From: an uncultured Collinsella sp.
Lineage (GTDB): Bacteria; Actinomycetota; Coriobacteriia; Coriobacteriales; Coriobacteriaceae
Assembly (NCBI GenBank): GCA_902496845.1
Contig: CABVCJ010000078.1
Coordinates: 1-7,899 of the forward strand
Direction of reading: 5' to 3'
DNA length: 7,899 nucleotides
Both the position numbers and the translations under genes were made by a program. The first letter of the stretch is position 1; every line of letters starts with the position of its first letter. The notes beneath the pieces were generated by a model. It did not search any database, had not been told where the DNA came from, and saw only the letters and a list, made by a program, of their open reading frames with translations. Below, piece by piece: positions 1 to 7,100 of this stretch.

Positions 1-161
1 GGGACGATATAGGCGGGCGCCCCGGGGACTACGTTGACGCTGCTTGTCTTGCTCGGGTGCCGTCGGGCCAGGGAAGGGCGTCTTCGCTGATAATTGCTTT
101 GTTGGGAGGGCTGCTTTTATGCGGCTCTTTCTTTGGTTTTGGGTATATTTGTTCTTGTTGA
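1..161 (+). CDS. Possible 3' end of an upstream gene (hydrophobic C-terminus)
   Basis: The frame beginning at base 3 is open from the window edge to a TGA at 159-161, 52 residues without a stop. It reads as a hydrophilic stretch (DDIGGRPGDYVDAACLARV) followed by a strongly hydrophobic segment (SSLIIALLGGLLLCG, then aromatic and Gly residues) ending in CSC. That would suit a membrane protein whose last helix lies at the C-terminus. The frame ends 84 bp before fmt on the same strand, so it could be the preceding operon member. I do not recognise a family. In many bacteria def or priA precedes fmt, but this tail resembles neither. An open frame of this length can occur by chance in GC-rich DNA, so the call is weak. 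Confidence 0.3.
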   Translation, partial: DDIGGRPGDYVDAACLARVPSGQGRASSLIIALLGGLLLCGSFFGFGYICSC

Positions 162-245
162 ATTGTTATTGCGGATGGGCTGGGTACTTGGCTTTCCGCC
201 GTTATTTGTAGCTGTCTCGGCTTTGGTTGAGGGGAGACGTTCTTT

Positions 246-1166
246 ATGCGTATTGTGTTTATGGGTACGCCTGATTTTGCTGTGCCTTCGCTGACTTCGC
301 TTGTTGAGGCTGGGAACGAGATTGCGCTTGTCATTACTCGTCCCGATGCTGTTCGTGGGCGTGGTAAGAAGCTTGAGCCTTCTCCTGTTAAGGCCAAGGC
401 GCTTGAGCTGGGGTTACCGGTTGTTGAAGCCAATCGTATGACGCCGGAGGTAGTTGATGCACTCCAGGCTGCGCAGGCTGATATTTTCTGTGTGGCTGCC
501 TATGGCTGCATTTTGCCTGATGAGGTGCTGCATATGGCGCCGCTTGGTATTGTGAATGTTCATGCGTCCTTGCTGCCGCGTTGGCGTGGCGCTGCTCCCA
601 TTCAGCGTGCGATTCTTGCTGGTGACGACGTCGCTGGCGTTTCCATTATGCGTATTGGACATGGCGTGGATACGGGTGCTTATTGCGCGCAGGCCTCGAC
701 CTCGGTTGCCGGTAAGCATGCCGAGGCGCTCACGATGGAGCTTGGTGAGCTTGGCGGTAAGTTGCTGACCGATACGCTTCCCTCGCTTGCCGATGGCTCG
801 GTTGTTTGGACTGAGCAGGATGAGTCGCTCGTCACGCATGCTGCCAAGATTTCCAAGCAGGAGATGCGTCTGGATCCGCAGATGGCGGCGCTCGATTGCG
901 TGCGTCATGTGCTTGCCTCGTCCGATACCGCTCCTGCTCGTTGCGTGATTGCCGGCAAGACCGTGCGCGTACTCGATGCTGCGCCGGCCGACGTGTCACT
1001 TGTCGAGGGCGCTGTTGTCGTCAAGAACAAGCGTGTTTACCTGGGCCTTTCCGATGGTGCGGTCGAGCTGCTTGAGGTTAAGCCCGATGGCAAGCGTGCC
1101 ATGGCTGCTTCTGCATGGGCTGCCGGCCTGCAGGGTGCCGATCTGACGTGGGGTGTTTTGTTATGA
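246..1166 (+). CDS. fmt: Methionyl-tRNA formyltransferase
   Basis: Transfers a formyl group from 10-formyltetrahydrofolate to Met-tRNAfMet in the cytoplasm, making the initiator tRNA for translation. The 306-residue length is normal for the family. The N-terminus MRIVFMGTPDFAVPSL is the family signature. RGRGKKLEPSPVK (37-49) matches the tRNA-contact loop region, and NVHASLLPRWRGAAPIQ (104-120) contains the catalytic Asn104 and His106. HGVDTG (139-144) supplies the catalytic Asp142. These equal E. coli N108, H110 and D146 with a constant offset of four. The C-terminal OB-fold-like domain begins around residue 205 and is more divergent. The start is set by AGGGGAG at 230-236, nine bases before the ATG, and by family alignment. 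The stop overlaps the rsmB start (ATGA at 1163-1166), so the two are almost certainly co-transcribed and translationally coupled. Codons at the 5' end are T-rich (ctt, gtt, gct) compared with the more GC-ended rsmB. Confidence 0.97.
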   Translation: MRIVFMGTPDFAVPSLTSLVEAGNEIALVITRPDAVRGRGKKLEPSPVKAKALELGLPVVEANRMTPEVVDALQAAQADIFCVAAYGCILPDEVLHMAPLGIVNVHASLLPRWRGAAPIQRAILAGDDVAGVSIMRIGHGVDTGAYCAQASTSVAGKHAEALTMELGELGGKLLTDTLPSLADGSVVWTEQDESLVTHAAKISKQEMRLDPQMAALDCVRHVLASSDTAPARCVIAGKTVRVLDAAPADVSLVEGAVVVKNKRVYLGLSDGAVELLEVKPDGKRAMAASAWAAGLQGADLTWGVLL

Positions 1167-2563
1167 GCAAGCTTTCCCCCGCGCGCAAGCTTGCGCTCGA
1201 TGTGCTGATGGAGGCCGACCGTCGCGGCATGTACGCACGCGACGTGTTGTCTTCCCGTGCTTCCGCCAAGGCCATTGACCAGCGCGATTCCGCGTTTGCG
1301 GCTCGCTTGGCGCTCGGTGTTGCCGCCACGCAGGGCATTTTGGATGAGCTGCTCGACCAGTTCCTTGATAAGCCCAAAAAGGTCGCGCCGCGCGTTCGCA
1401 TGGCGCTTCGAATCTCGGCCTTTGAGATGCTTTACCTGCATACCCCTGGCCGCGTTGCCGTGAGTCAGGGCGTTGAGCTGGTTCGCAGCGGCGCTAAATC
1501 GGCCGCCGGTTTGGCGAATGCCGTGCTGCATAAGGTCGCGGACAACGTCGAGGACTTTGCCACTGCGGCGGATGCCGATGAGTCCGAGCGCCGATTGGTT
1601 CGCCTGTCTCGCCTGATGGGCATGCCGCGCTGGCTGTGCGCTCGCATTATGGCGTCGTTCGATACGCCCGAGGGCGCGCTCAACTTTGCCGGAAATCTGG
1701 CGCCCGCGCCGCTCGCTTTGCACGAGAACGCCTTTGTAACCAAGCCTGATCCGTACCTATCGCAGCTTGTGGCGCCGGTGTTCCCGGGCTGCCATGCGCC
1801 GGTCGATGCGCAGGCCACGGTTGCGTCGGGTGTGTTTGAGCGCGCGGCTGCCGTGGCCTCGGACCTTAACGCCCAGCTCATCGCTACTGCGGCTACTCGT
1901 CCCGGGCGCTGCCTAGAGATTGGCGCCGGTCGTGGTACCAAGACGTATGTGATGATGTGCCAGGCCAAGCGTGCCGGCTACGACCGCCAGCATACTGCAC
2001 TCGATTTGCACGACCGCAAGTGCGACCAGAATCTCGCACGCCTGCATAAGGCGGGTATCAAGGGCGTTCGTACTGTCTCGGGCGATGCATGCGAGCTCGA
2101 TGCGGTGCTCACGTCCTTTGATGCGATGCTTGGCGAGCCTGCCCTGTTCGATACGGTGTTTATTGATGCCCCGTGCTCGGGCACCGGTACCATGCGCCGT
2201 CACCCTGAGATACCGTGGCGTCTGACCGAGAAGGACGTTACGACTGAGCTGCCCAAGCTGCAGCTGACGATGCTCAAGGAAGCTGCCGCGCGCGTGGCTG
2301 CTGACGGTGAACTTGTCTATGCGACGTGCTCGGTCTTTGATGAGGAGAACGCGCAGGTCGTGGATGCGTTCCTGGCCTCTCCCGAGGGCGCAGACTTTAG
2401 CCTGGCACCCCTTTCCGAGGCGCAAATCCTGCAGCTGTCCGAGTTTGCCCAGGCTAAGAAACTCGTCTCCGTCCGCCAGAACGCTCGAGGCCTCTTCCAA
2501 AGCGTGCCGGTAAACGCCGACTCCTACGACGGCCACTTCTGCGCCCGCCTGGTCCACAAGTAA
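1163..2563 (+). CDS. rsmB: 16S rRNA (cytosine-5) methyltransferase, RsmB/Fmu family
   Basis: Predicted to use SAM to methylate C5 of a cytosine in 16S rRNA (C967 in E. coli). It has 466 residues. An N-terminal NusB-like RNA-binding helical domain spans about 5-130 (for example ISAFEMLYLHTPGRVAVSQG at 84-103, then ANAVLHKV). A C-terminal Rossmann methyltransferase domain spans about 245-466. Motif IV, DAPCSGTG (335-342), holds Cys338 and is followed by RRHPEIPWRL. Motif VI, YATCSVFDEEN (386-396), holds the catalytic Cys389. The C-terminal DGHFCARL fits the family ending. SAM motif I reads LEIGAGRGTKT (251-261) rather than the usual form with AAPGGKT, a notable divergence. The ATG at 1163 is preferred over an in-frame upstream start at 1115 because MSKLSPARKLALDVL is the typical beginning, GGGG at 1150-1153 lies at ribosome-binding distance, and the upstream start would overlap fmt by 52 bases. 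The family call is strong. The exact target base is inferred from the NusB-like domain; an RsmF-like or other m5C target is possible. Confidence 0.93.
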   Translation: MSKLSPARKLALDVLMEADRRGMYARDVLSSRASAKAIDQRDSAFAARLALGVAATQGILDELLDQFLDKPKKVAPRVRMALRISAFEMLYLHTPGRVAVSQGVELVRSGAKSAAGLANAVLHKVADNVEDFATAADADESERRLVRLSRLMGMPRWLCARIMASFDTPEGALNFAGNLAPAPLALHENAFVTKPDPYLSQLVAPVFPGCHAPVDAQATVASGVFERAAAVASDLNAQLIATAATRPGRCLEIGAGRGTKTYVMMCQAKRAGYDRQHTALDLHDRKCDQNLARLHKAGIKGVRTVSGDACELDAVLTSFDAMLGEPALFDTVFIDAPCSGTGTMRRHPEIPWRLTEKDVTTELPKLQLTMLKEAAARVAADGELVYATCSVFDEENAQVVDAFLASPEGADFSLAPLSEAQILQLSEFAQAKKLVSVRQNARGLFQSVPVNADSYDGHFCARLVHK

Positions 2564-2569
2564 CAACTA

Positions 2570-2636
2570 AGTTGCGGTGAAATAGGGATTGAAAAGCGGC
2601 TTCTACCCGCCAAACAGTTCTTATTTCACCGCAACT
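2570..2636. repeat. 67-bp element with 15-bp perfect inverted ends
   Basis: AGTTGCGGTGAAATA at 2570-2584 is the exact reverse complement of TATTTCACCGCAACT at 2622-2636. In RNA the pairing can extend inward through G-U pairs (GGGATTG with CAGTTCT), and the loop holds a smaller GCGG/CCGC hairpin at 2596-2599 and 2607-2610. It starts 6 bp after the rsmB stop. It may act as a rho-independent-type transcript end for the fmt-rsmB operon, but the nearest T-run (2648-2652) is 11 bp past the stem, which is poor for an intrinsic terminator. The long symmetrical shape also fits a REP- or MITE-like intergenic repeat. Copy number cannot be seen from one window. Confidence 0.7.
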
Positions 2637-2742
2637 CATAAGGAAGATTTTTCTGGAACTGGGATTAATAAATCGGGTATGAAAGTAAGCGGTTGGGTTT
2701 GGTAAGTTTCTGGATGCATGAACCGCTCGCAGATTTAATATT

Positions 2743-2748
2743 GAGGGG
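2743..2748 (+). promoter_or_regulatory. Ribosome binding site of the AT-rich membrane protein gene
   Basis: GAGGGG lies five bases before the ATG at 2754 and supports that start. A possible -10 box (TTTAAT, 2734-2739) overlaps this area too closely to be the promoter of a normal leader, so the real promoter is probably further upstream in 2637-2720. I cannot fix it. Confidence 0.6.
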
Positions 2749-2753
2749 TTAAA

Positions 2754-3689
2754 ATGAACGAACTTAATAGTGACAAGAGTGACAATCCTGAAGATAATAC
2801 TCAGGAAAATGAAGAGGTTGAGAATTCTTCGATTAAAAAGCGGGTAATTATTGGTGCCGGTATTGTTGCTCTGCTCATTGCTGGTTGTGTCGGTGGTTAT
2901 GCTGGTTACAATTACAAACAAGCATGTAGTGAACATAATCAGCAGGTTGAAGTTTTGTATTCAAAGGCTAGCGATAGTGTTGCTGCCTTTAAGGCTGATC
3001 CTGGGTTACTAACTTTTGAGCAACGTCTTGATACCATTAAAAATGCTCAAAATAATAAAGAGATTTTGAATAAAGAAATCTCTAATGACAGTTTTAAGTA
3101 TGCGGATGGCACTTCCCCTGATTGGACGAAGTTGCTCAATAAATACGATTCCGTTATTAAAGACTGTCGTAATGCTCAAAATGATGAGTGGAATACTTCT
3201 GTAACTGACCATGTTAATTTTGATGTAAATTCTACTGAAGATACTGACTCTCTCCAGCAGCATATTAATAGCCTCAATGGTCTTCTTAATGATATTTCTA
3301 ATAAAGATAATCAGAAGCTTATTTTTGAAGATGCCAAAAAGGATTCTAAGAAGTTCATCGATCAAATCAATGAACAGATCAGTCGTTATCAATCTCGTAT
3401 TGATGATTTAAACAAGGCAAAAGCTGAAGCGAAGGCTCAAGAGGAAGTAACAGCACAAGCTCAACAGCAGACTTCTCAGCAGAATAGTTATTCTAGCGGT
3501 AGTAACTATTCTAATAATAATTCTGGTGGATCTTCTAGCAGTATTTCTTCTTCCAATAATAGTGGTGGTAAGTATGTCATTCGTCAATTAGATCAATATG
3601 ATGCAGCTGGTAACTATATCGGATCTACTCATTGGTATAGCGATGGCACCTGTGACGATCCCTATTCTGCTGGTATGGGCGGATTTTAA
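2754..3689 (+). CDS. AT-rich single-pass membrane protein of unknown function
   Basis: I do not recognise a family for this 311-residue protein. Residues 1-27 are acidic and polar (many D, E, N), followed by the positive cluster KKR (28-30) and one hydrophobic segment at about 31-52 (VIIGAGIVALLIAGC, then Gly/Tyr). This predicts a cytoplasmic N-terminus and an extracellular C-terminal part of about 255 residues. Residues about 60-225 are charged and helical; about 165-230 looks like a coiled coil (QQHINSLNGLLNDI, then a KAKAEAKAQEE run). Residues 233-272 form a low-complexity Q/S/N/G linker. The last 38 residues (KYVIRQLDQYDAAGNYIGST, then HWYSDGTC and GMGGF) look like a short folded or binding tip. 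A lipobox-like LIAGC at 41-45 is present, but the n-region is 30 residues and the hydrophobicity continues past Cys45, so a membrane anchor is more likely than a lipoprotein. Codons end mostly in A/T and GC is visibly far below both neighbours, suggesting transfer or a lineage-specific surface gene. It appears monocistronic. Confidence 0.85.
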   Translation: MNELNSDKSDNPEDNTQENEEVENSSIKKRVIIGAGIVALLIAGCVGGYAGYNYKQACSEHNQQVEVLYSKASDSVAAFKADPGLLTFEQRLDTIKNAQNNKEILNKEISNDSFKYADGTSPDWTKLLNKYDSVIKDCRNAQNDEWNTSVTDHVNFDVNSTEDTDSLQQHINSLNGLLNDISNKDNQKLIFEDAKKDSKKFIDQINEQISRYQSRIDDLNKAKAEAKAQEEVTAQAQQQTSQQNSYSSGSNYSNNNSGGSSSSISSSNNSGGKYVIRQLDQYDAAGNYIGSTHWYSDGTCDDPYSAGMGGF

Positions 3690-3694
3690 AATAT

Positions 3695-3718
3695 GCTAAT
3701 TACTAAAAATTAATTAGC
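3695..3718 (+). terminator. Weak AT-rich hairpin after the membrane protein gene
   Basis: GCTAATTA (3695-3702) pairs exactly with TAATTAGC (3711-3718) around an 8-base A-rich loop, beginning 5 bp after the TAA at 3687-3689. No T-run follows, so on its own it would be a weak terminator. The GC-rich hairpin just beyond is a better stop signal. Confidence 0.35.
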
Positions 3719-3734
3719 TACGTATAGCGCAAAG

Positions 3735-3772
3735 AAGTGGCCCCGCGATCGGCGTTGATCGCGGGGCCACTT
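3735..3772. terminator. Strong hairpin between convergent genes, likely bidirectional terminator
   Basis: A 16-bp perfect stem (AAGTGGCCCCGCGATC at 3735-3750 with its complement at 3757-3772) closes a 6-base loop. It lies 4 bp past the stop of the minus-strand FmdB-like gene; read on that strand the stem ends in CTT and is followed by CTTTG. The plus-strand gene ends 45 bp before it and faces it, so it may end transcripts from both sides. The U-tract is short on both strands, but the A/T pairs at the stem base partly supply one. Confidence 0.8.
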
Positions 3773-3776
3773 GTCA

Positions 3777-4013
3777 CTAGTGGCTATGCGGGCAATTGGC
3801 GCAGCAGCCGCTGGTGGCGTTGGTGCTGGAGCCGCCGCTTCGCTGGTCGGTGTTGTAGAAACCGCTGCCTTCGAACTTAATGCCGCTGGCCGAGAACGTC
3901 TTGGATGCCGGGGCACCGCAGCTGGGGCATACGACCTCGGGCGTTTCGGACATGGGGTGCTCAACCTCAAACACGTTGCCGCAGCTCGTGCACTTGTAAT
4001 CGTAGCGCGCCAT
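3777..4013 (-). CDS. FmdB-family zinc-ribbon protein
   Basis: A 78-residue protein of the small FmdB/CxxC regulatory-type zinc-ribbon family. It begins MARYDYKCTSCGNVFEVEH, with CxxC at Cys8/Cys11, and has a second CxxC (CPSCG) at Cys29/Cys32, which together would bind one zinc. The family signature GIKFEGSGFYNTD follows at 44-56. The name derives from a putative regulator beside a formamidase gene; the true role of most members is unknown. After a Ser/Gly/Thr linker (59-69) the protein ends in CCANCPHSH (70-78), an extra Cys/His group that could bind a second metal. The start has a good ribosome binding site, AAGGAAG at 4018-4024, five bases before the ATG. It lies 88 bp downstream of the glucan enzyme gene on the same strand with a hairpin in between (4036-4057). 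No functional link to carbohydrate use is evident. Confidence 0.9.
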   Translation of the reverse strand: MARYDYKCTSCGNVFEVEHPMSETPEVVCPSCGAPASKTFSASGIKFEGSGFYNTDQRSGGSSTNATSGCCANCPHSH

Positions 4014-4017
4014 AATA

Positions 4018-4024
4018 CTTCCTT
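4018..4024 (-). promoter_or_regulatory. Ribosome binding site of the FmdB-like gene
   Basis: On the minus strand AAGGAAG stands five bases before the ATG at 4013, which fixes the start used. Confidence 0.75.
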
Positions 4025-4032
4025 TTCAGCAC

Positions 4033-4062
4033 AAAGCGGGCAGATCGCTCTGCCCGCAAAAA
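4033..4062 (-). terminator. Hairpin between the glucan enzyme and FmdB-like genes
   Basis: GCGGGCAGA (4036-4044) pairs perfectly with TCTGCCCGC (4049-4057) around a TCGC loop, with A-runs on both plus-strand sides (4033-4035 and 4058-4062). On the minus strand it reads T5, stem, then TTT, so it could terminate the amylase transcript 45 bp after its stop. The U-tract after it is only three bases, so read-through is likely. Only 19 bp separate its distal end from the FmdB-like start, leaving no room for a promoter there. Confidence 0.65.
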
Positions 4063-4101
4063 TTCAAACAGCTGTAACTGTACCCTATATCGGGGGTTTT
4101 A

Positions 4102-7100
4102 TCACGCTTCGCCCCAGAATCTATGAGTGTTGCGCAGGAGCTTCGCAGTTTTCTCCTCGGCTGCCGCAACGTCGGCCTCCCGAGCCTGCCACGTCCAGTT
4201 GCCCGTGGCCACGCCCGGCACGTTCATACGTGCATCGTCGCCCAGCCCTAGCACGTCCTGCAGCGGCATCATAACGAGCGGAGCATCGCTGGCCAAGGCG
4301 TTGCCCATGAGCTCGCCTGCCAATGCAATGCCGCTCGGCTCGTCGCCGCCCGCAAAGGAGCGCGTGCACCAGCCGGCAAGCGTCGAGGTGTCGTGCGTCG
4401 AGGTGTACAGGATCTTGCCCGGTGTGGGATGAATTCCGCAGCGAACGTCGTAGTTGCTAAACTCCAGTACGTCCATGCCGGGGAAGCCACAGGTCGAAGC
4501 CATCGCGCGAACACCAGGCGTCAAATAGCCCAGGTCCTCGGCAATAAAGTTGAGCGGACCCAGCTCGTCGTAGGCCGTCTGGAACAGGTCCTTGCCCGGG
4601 CCAGCCAGCCAGCGGCCGTCGGCACAGGCCTTGCCCGCGGGGATACTAAAGTAGGTGTGGAAGCCCAGGAAGTGATCCAGGCGCACACGGTCGTAGAGCG
4701 AAAACGCACGACGCAGACGATCCATCCACCAGCTATAGCCATTCTGCTTCATGTGGTTCCAGCGGAACGTCGGGTTGCCCCACACCTGGCCCTCGGGCGC
4801 AAAGTTGTCGGGCGGCGCACCAGAGATCTCGATTGCCTTGCCGGTATCGGACAGCCAGAAGTTCTCGGGCTCGCTCCACGCGTCGGCCGAATCGTCCGAG
4901 ACATACATCGGGATATCGCCGATGACCTCGATGCCCTTTTTGTGCGCATAGTTCATGAGCTCGCACCAGGCAAGGTCAAAGCGATACTGCATGTACGCCT
5001 GCAGCTCGGCCTCGTCGTGGAAGCGCTTGTCATCGATCAGATACTCGTTGTAGCGCGCGACATCTGCCGGCCAATCGTGGCGCGACTCGCCCTCAAAGTA
5101 CTTCTTAACGGCCATGTAGACGCAGTACTTCTCGAGCCAGTCGGCGTTGCGATGTTTAAACGCCGTGTACAGCGGGTCGGCGTCCTCGCCGCCGTGAGCC
5201 TTCCATGTAGCAAAGTCGGCGGCCAGTTCCTCGTGACTCTCGGGCAGCAGGTCAATATTGCCCGCAAAGGCCGAAGGCCCAGCGTAAGGGGAGCGGAAGA
5301 AGTCTGTGGGATTGACGGGCAAGACCTGCCAGTAGCGCATGCCCATGGCGGCCAGATGGTCGATAAAGCGACGCGTGGGCGCACCGATTGTGCCGGGCTT
5401 ACCGTCATCGGTCGGCACCGAGGTGATGTGGCACACAACGCCCGCGCCATGATCGAGCGGCTCCTGCAGGCGCTTCTCGGCATGGTGATAGATGATCGAA
5501 GAGCCCAGCGGGTACAGGTCGAGCGTGACGGTACCGTTGTGGATCTCGCACTCGTGACCGCTGATCACGTCGCTCGCGCATTCGCCGAGCGCCGGAATCG
5601 TCACGCGGTGCGAATTGCGCAGGCTGCGGTTGATGATAACCGTCGCGGCCTCGCCGTCTTTGCCCGTTCGGGTGTAAGCCAAGACTTCGTCGTTGAGCGC
5701 AAAGGCCTTGATCTCGCCATCGACCATAAAGGGCAGCGCACGGCGCACGGCAGACGCGTTCTTAACGATGGCCAGCGTGTCGAAGTCGTGGAGTTGGTCC
5801 TTGGTCGGCAGGGTACGGCGGTTGCCCGGATCGGTGAGGCCCTCCAAGCCGTATTCGTCGCCGTAATAAATCGAGGGCACACCCGGGAAGGTCATCTGCA
5901 TGAGCGTCGCCAACCAAAAGCGGCTCTTGGCCAGGCCCATGGAGTTATCGTCCAGGCGCCATTTGCTGCGCTCGCTCTCGGGCAGCTGCGACTCGTCGGG
6001 GCCACCGCCGAGTACCGAGATAATGCGCGGGCGGTCGTGGCTCGAAAGCAGATTGAGCGCGCAGGACAATGCCTCACGCGGGTAGTTCTCGCGCAGGGTC
6101 TCGATATCCTCGGCAGCCTGGTAGGCGTTTTTGTAGCCCATCAAAAAGCCGATGACCATGTCGCGGAAGGGGTAGTCCATGGCAGAGTCGAGCTCGGAGC
6201 CCTGCAAGTAGCGGCGTAGATGGCCATAGCTGATCTTGTTGGAGGCGTCCTCCCAGACTTCGCCGAGCAGTAGCGCGTCGGGCTTCTCGGCGAGCACGGC
6301 CTTTTTGATCTCGGCCAGGAAGTCATCGGAAAGCTCATCGGCCACATCGAGTCGCCAGCCATGGGCGCCAGCGCGCAGCCATTTGCGGATCACGCCGTCC
6401 TTGCCCAGGAGCCGCTCGCGCACCAGTTCGGAGCTCTCATTGATGGCGGGCATGTTGCCCACGCCCCACCAGCAGTCATACGAACCGTCTTCATGGAAGT
6501 AAAACGCATCGCGCCACGGCGAGTCCTCGCTCTGCCAAGCACCGACGCCGGGATAATTGCCGTAGCGGTTAAAGTAGATCGAATCGTCGCCCGTGTGGTT
6601 GAAGACGCCGTCCAGGATGATAGAAATGCCGAGCTTCTCGGCCGCCTTGCACAGCTCCGTAAAGTCCTGCTCGGTGCCCAGAATCGGATCGATCTTGGTA
6701 TAGTCGGCCGTGTCGTAGCGGTGGTTGCTCGCGGCCTCAAAGATCGGGTTGAGGTAGATGGCCGTAAAGCCCAGCTCGGCAATGCGGGGCAGGTCATTCT
6801 GGATACCCTTGAGCGAGCCGCCGTAAAAATCCCAGGTCTTGATGGAGCCGTCTTCGGCACGCTCGTACTCGGGCGGTTCGTTCCAGTCCTCGACCATGCG
6901 GCGCTGGATTCCTTTGCGTGGTTTTTCAACTTCGGCAAGCGTGCGTTCGCGCCAGTTTTCGTCGCGTGCATAGCGGTCGGGGAAGATCTGGTAGACCATA
7001 CCGCGCTCGTACCAAGTGGGACGGTTCTCGCGGTGCTTGTAGACGGTAATCTGGAACGACGGAACTTCGGCGTAGTCGTAGGTTACGCCCTCCCCACCGG

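Noticed and set aside
94..294. Short hydrophobic frame starting at TTG and overlapping fmt
   Set aside because: It overlaps the well-supported fmt start by 49 bases, and the AGGGGAG site serves the fmt ATG. No independent support.
1115..1162. Upstream in-frame start for rsmB
   Set aside because: It would add 16 residues unlike the family and overlap fmt heavily; the ATGA overlap at 1163 is the normal coupled arrangement.
1037..1723. 228-residue minus-strand frame across the fmt-rsmB junction
   Set aside because: Antisense to two conserved genes and without any family feature.
2874..2888. Lipobox-like LIAGC in the AT-rich protein
   Set aside because: The n-region is 30 residues with an acidic start, and hydrophobic residues continue past the Cys, which fits a membrane helix better than a lipoprotein signal. 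It is not fully excluded.
4393..6219. A 608-residue open frame on the plus strand
   Set aside because: It lies fully antisense to the glucan enzyme, whose catalytic motifs are clear. Long antisense frames arise from GC-biased codons, and this one shows no family motif.
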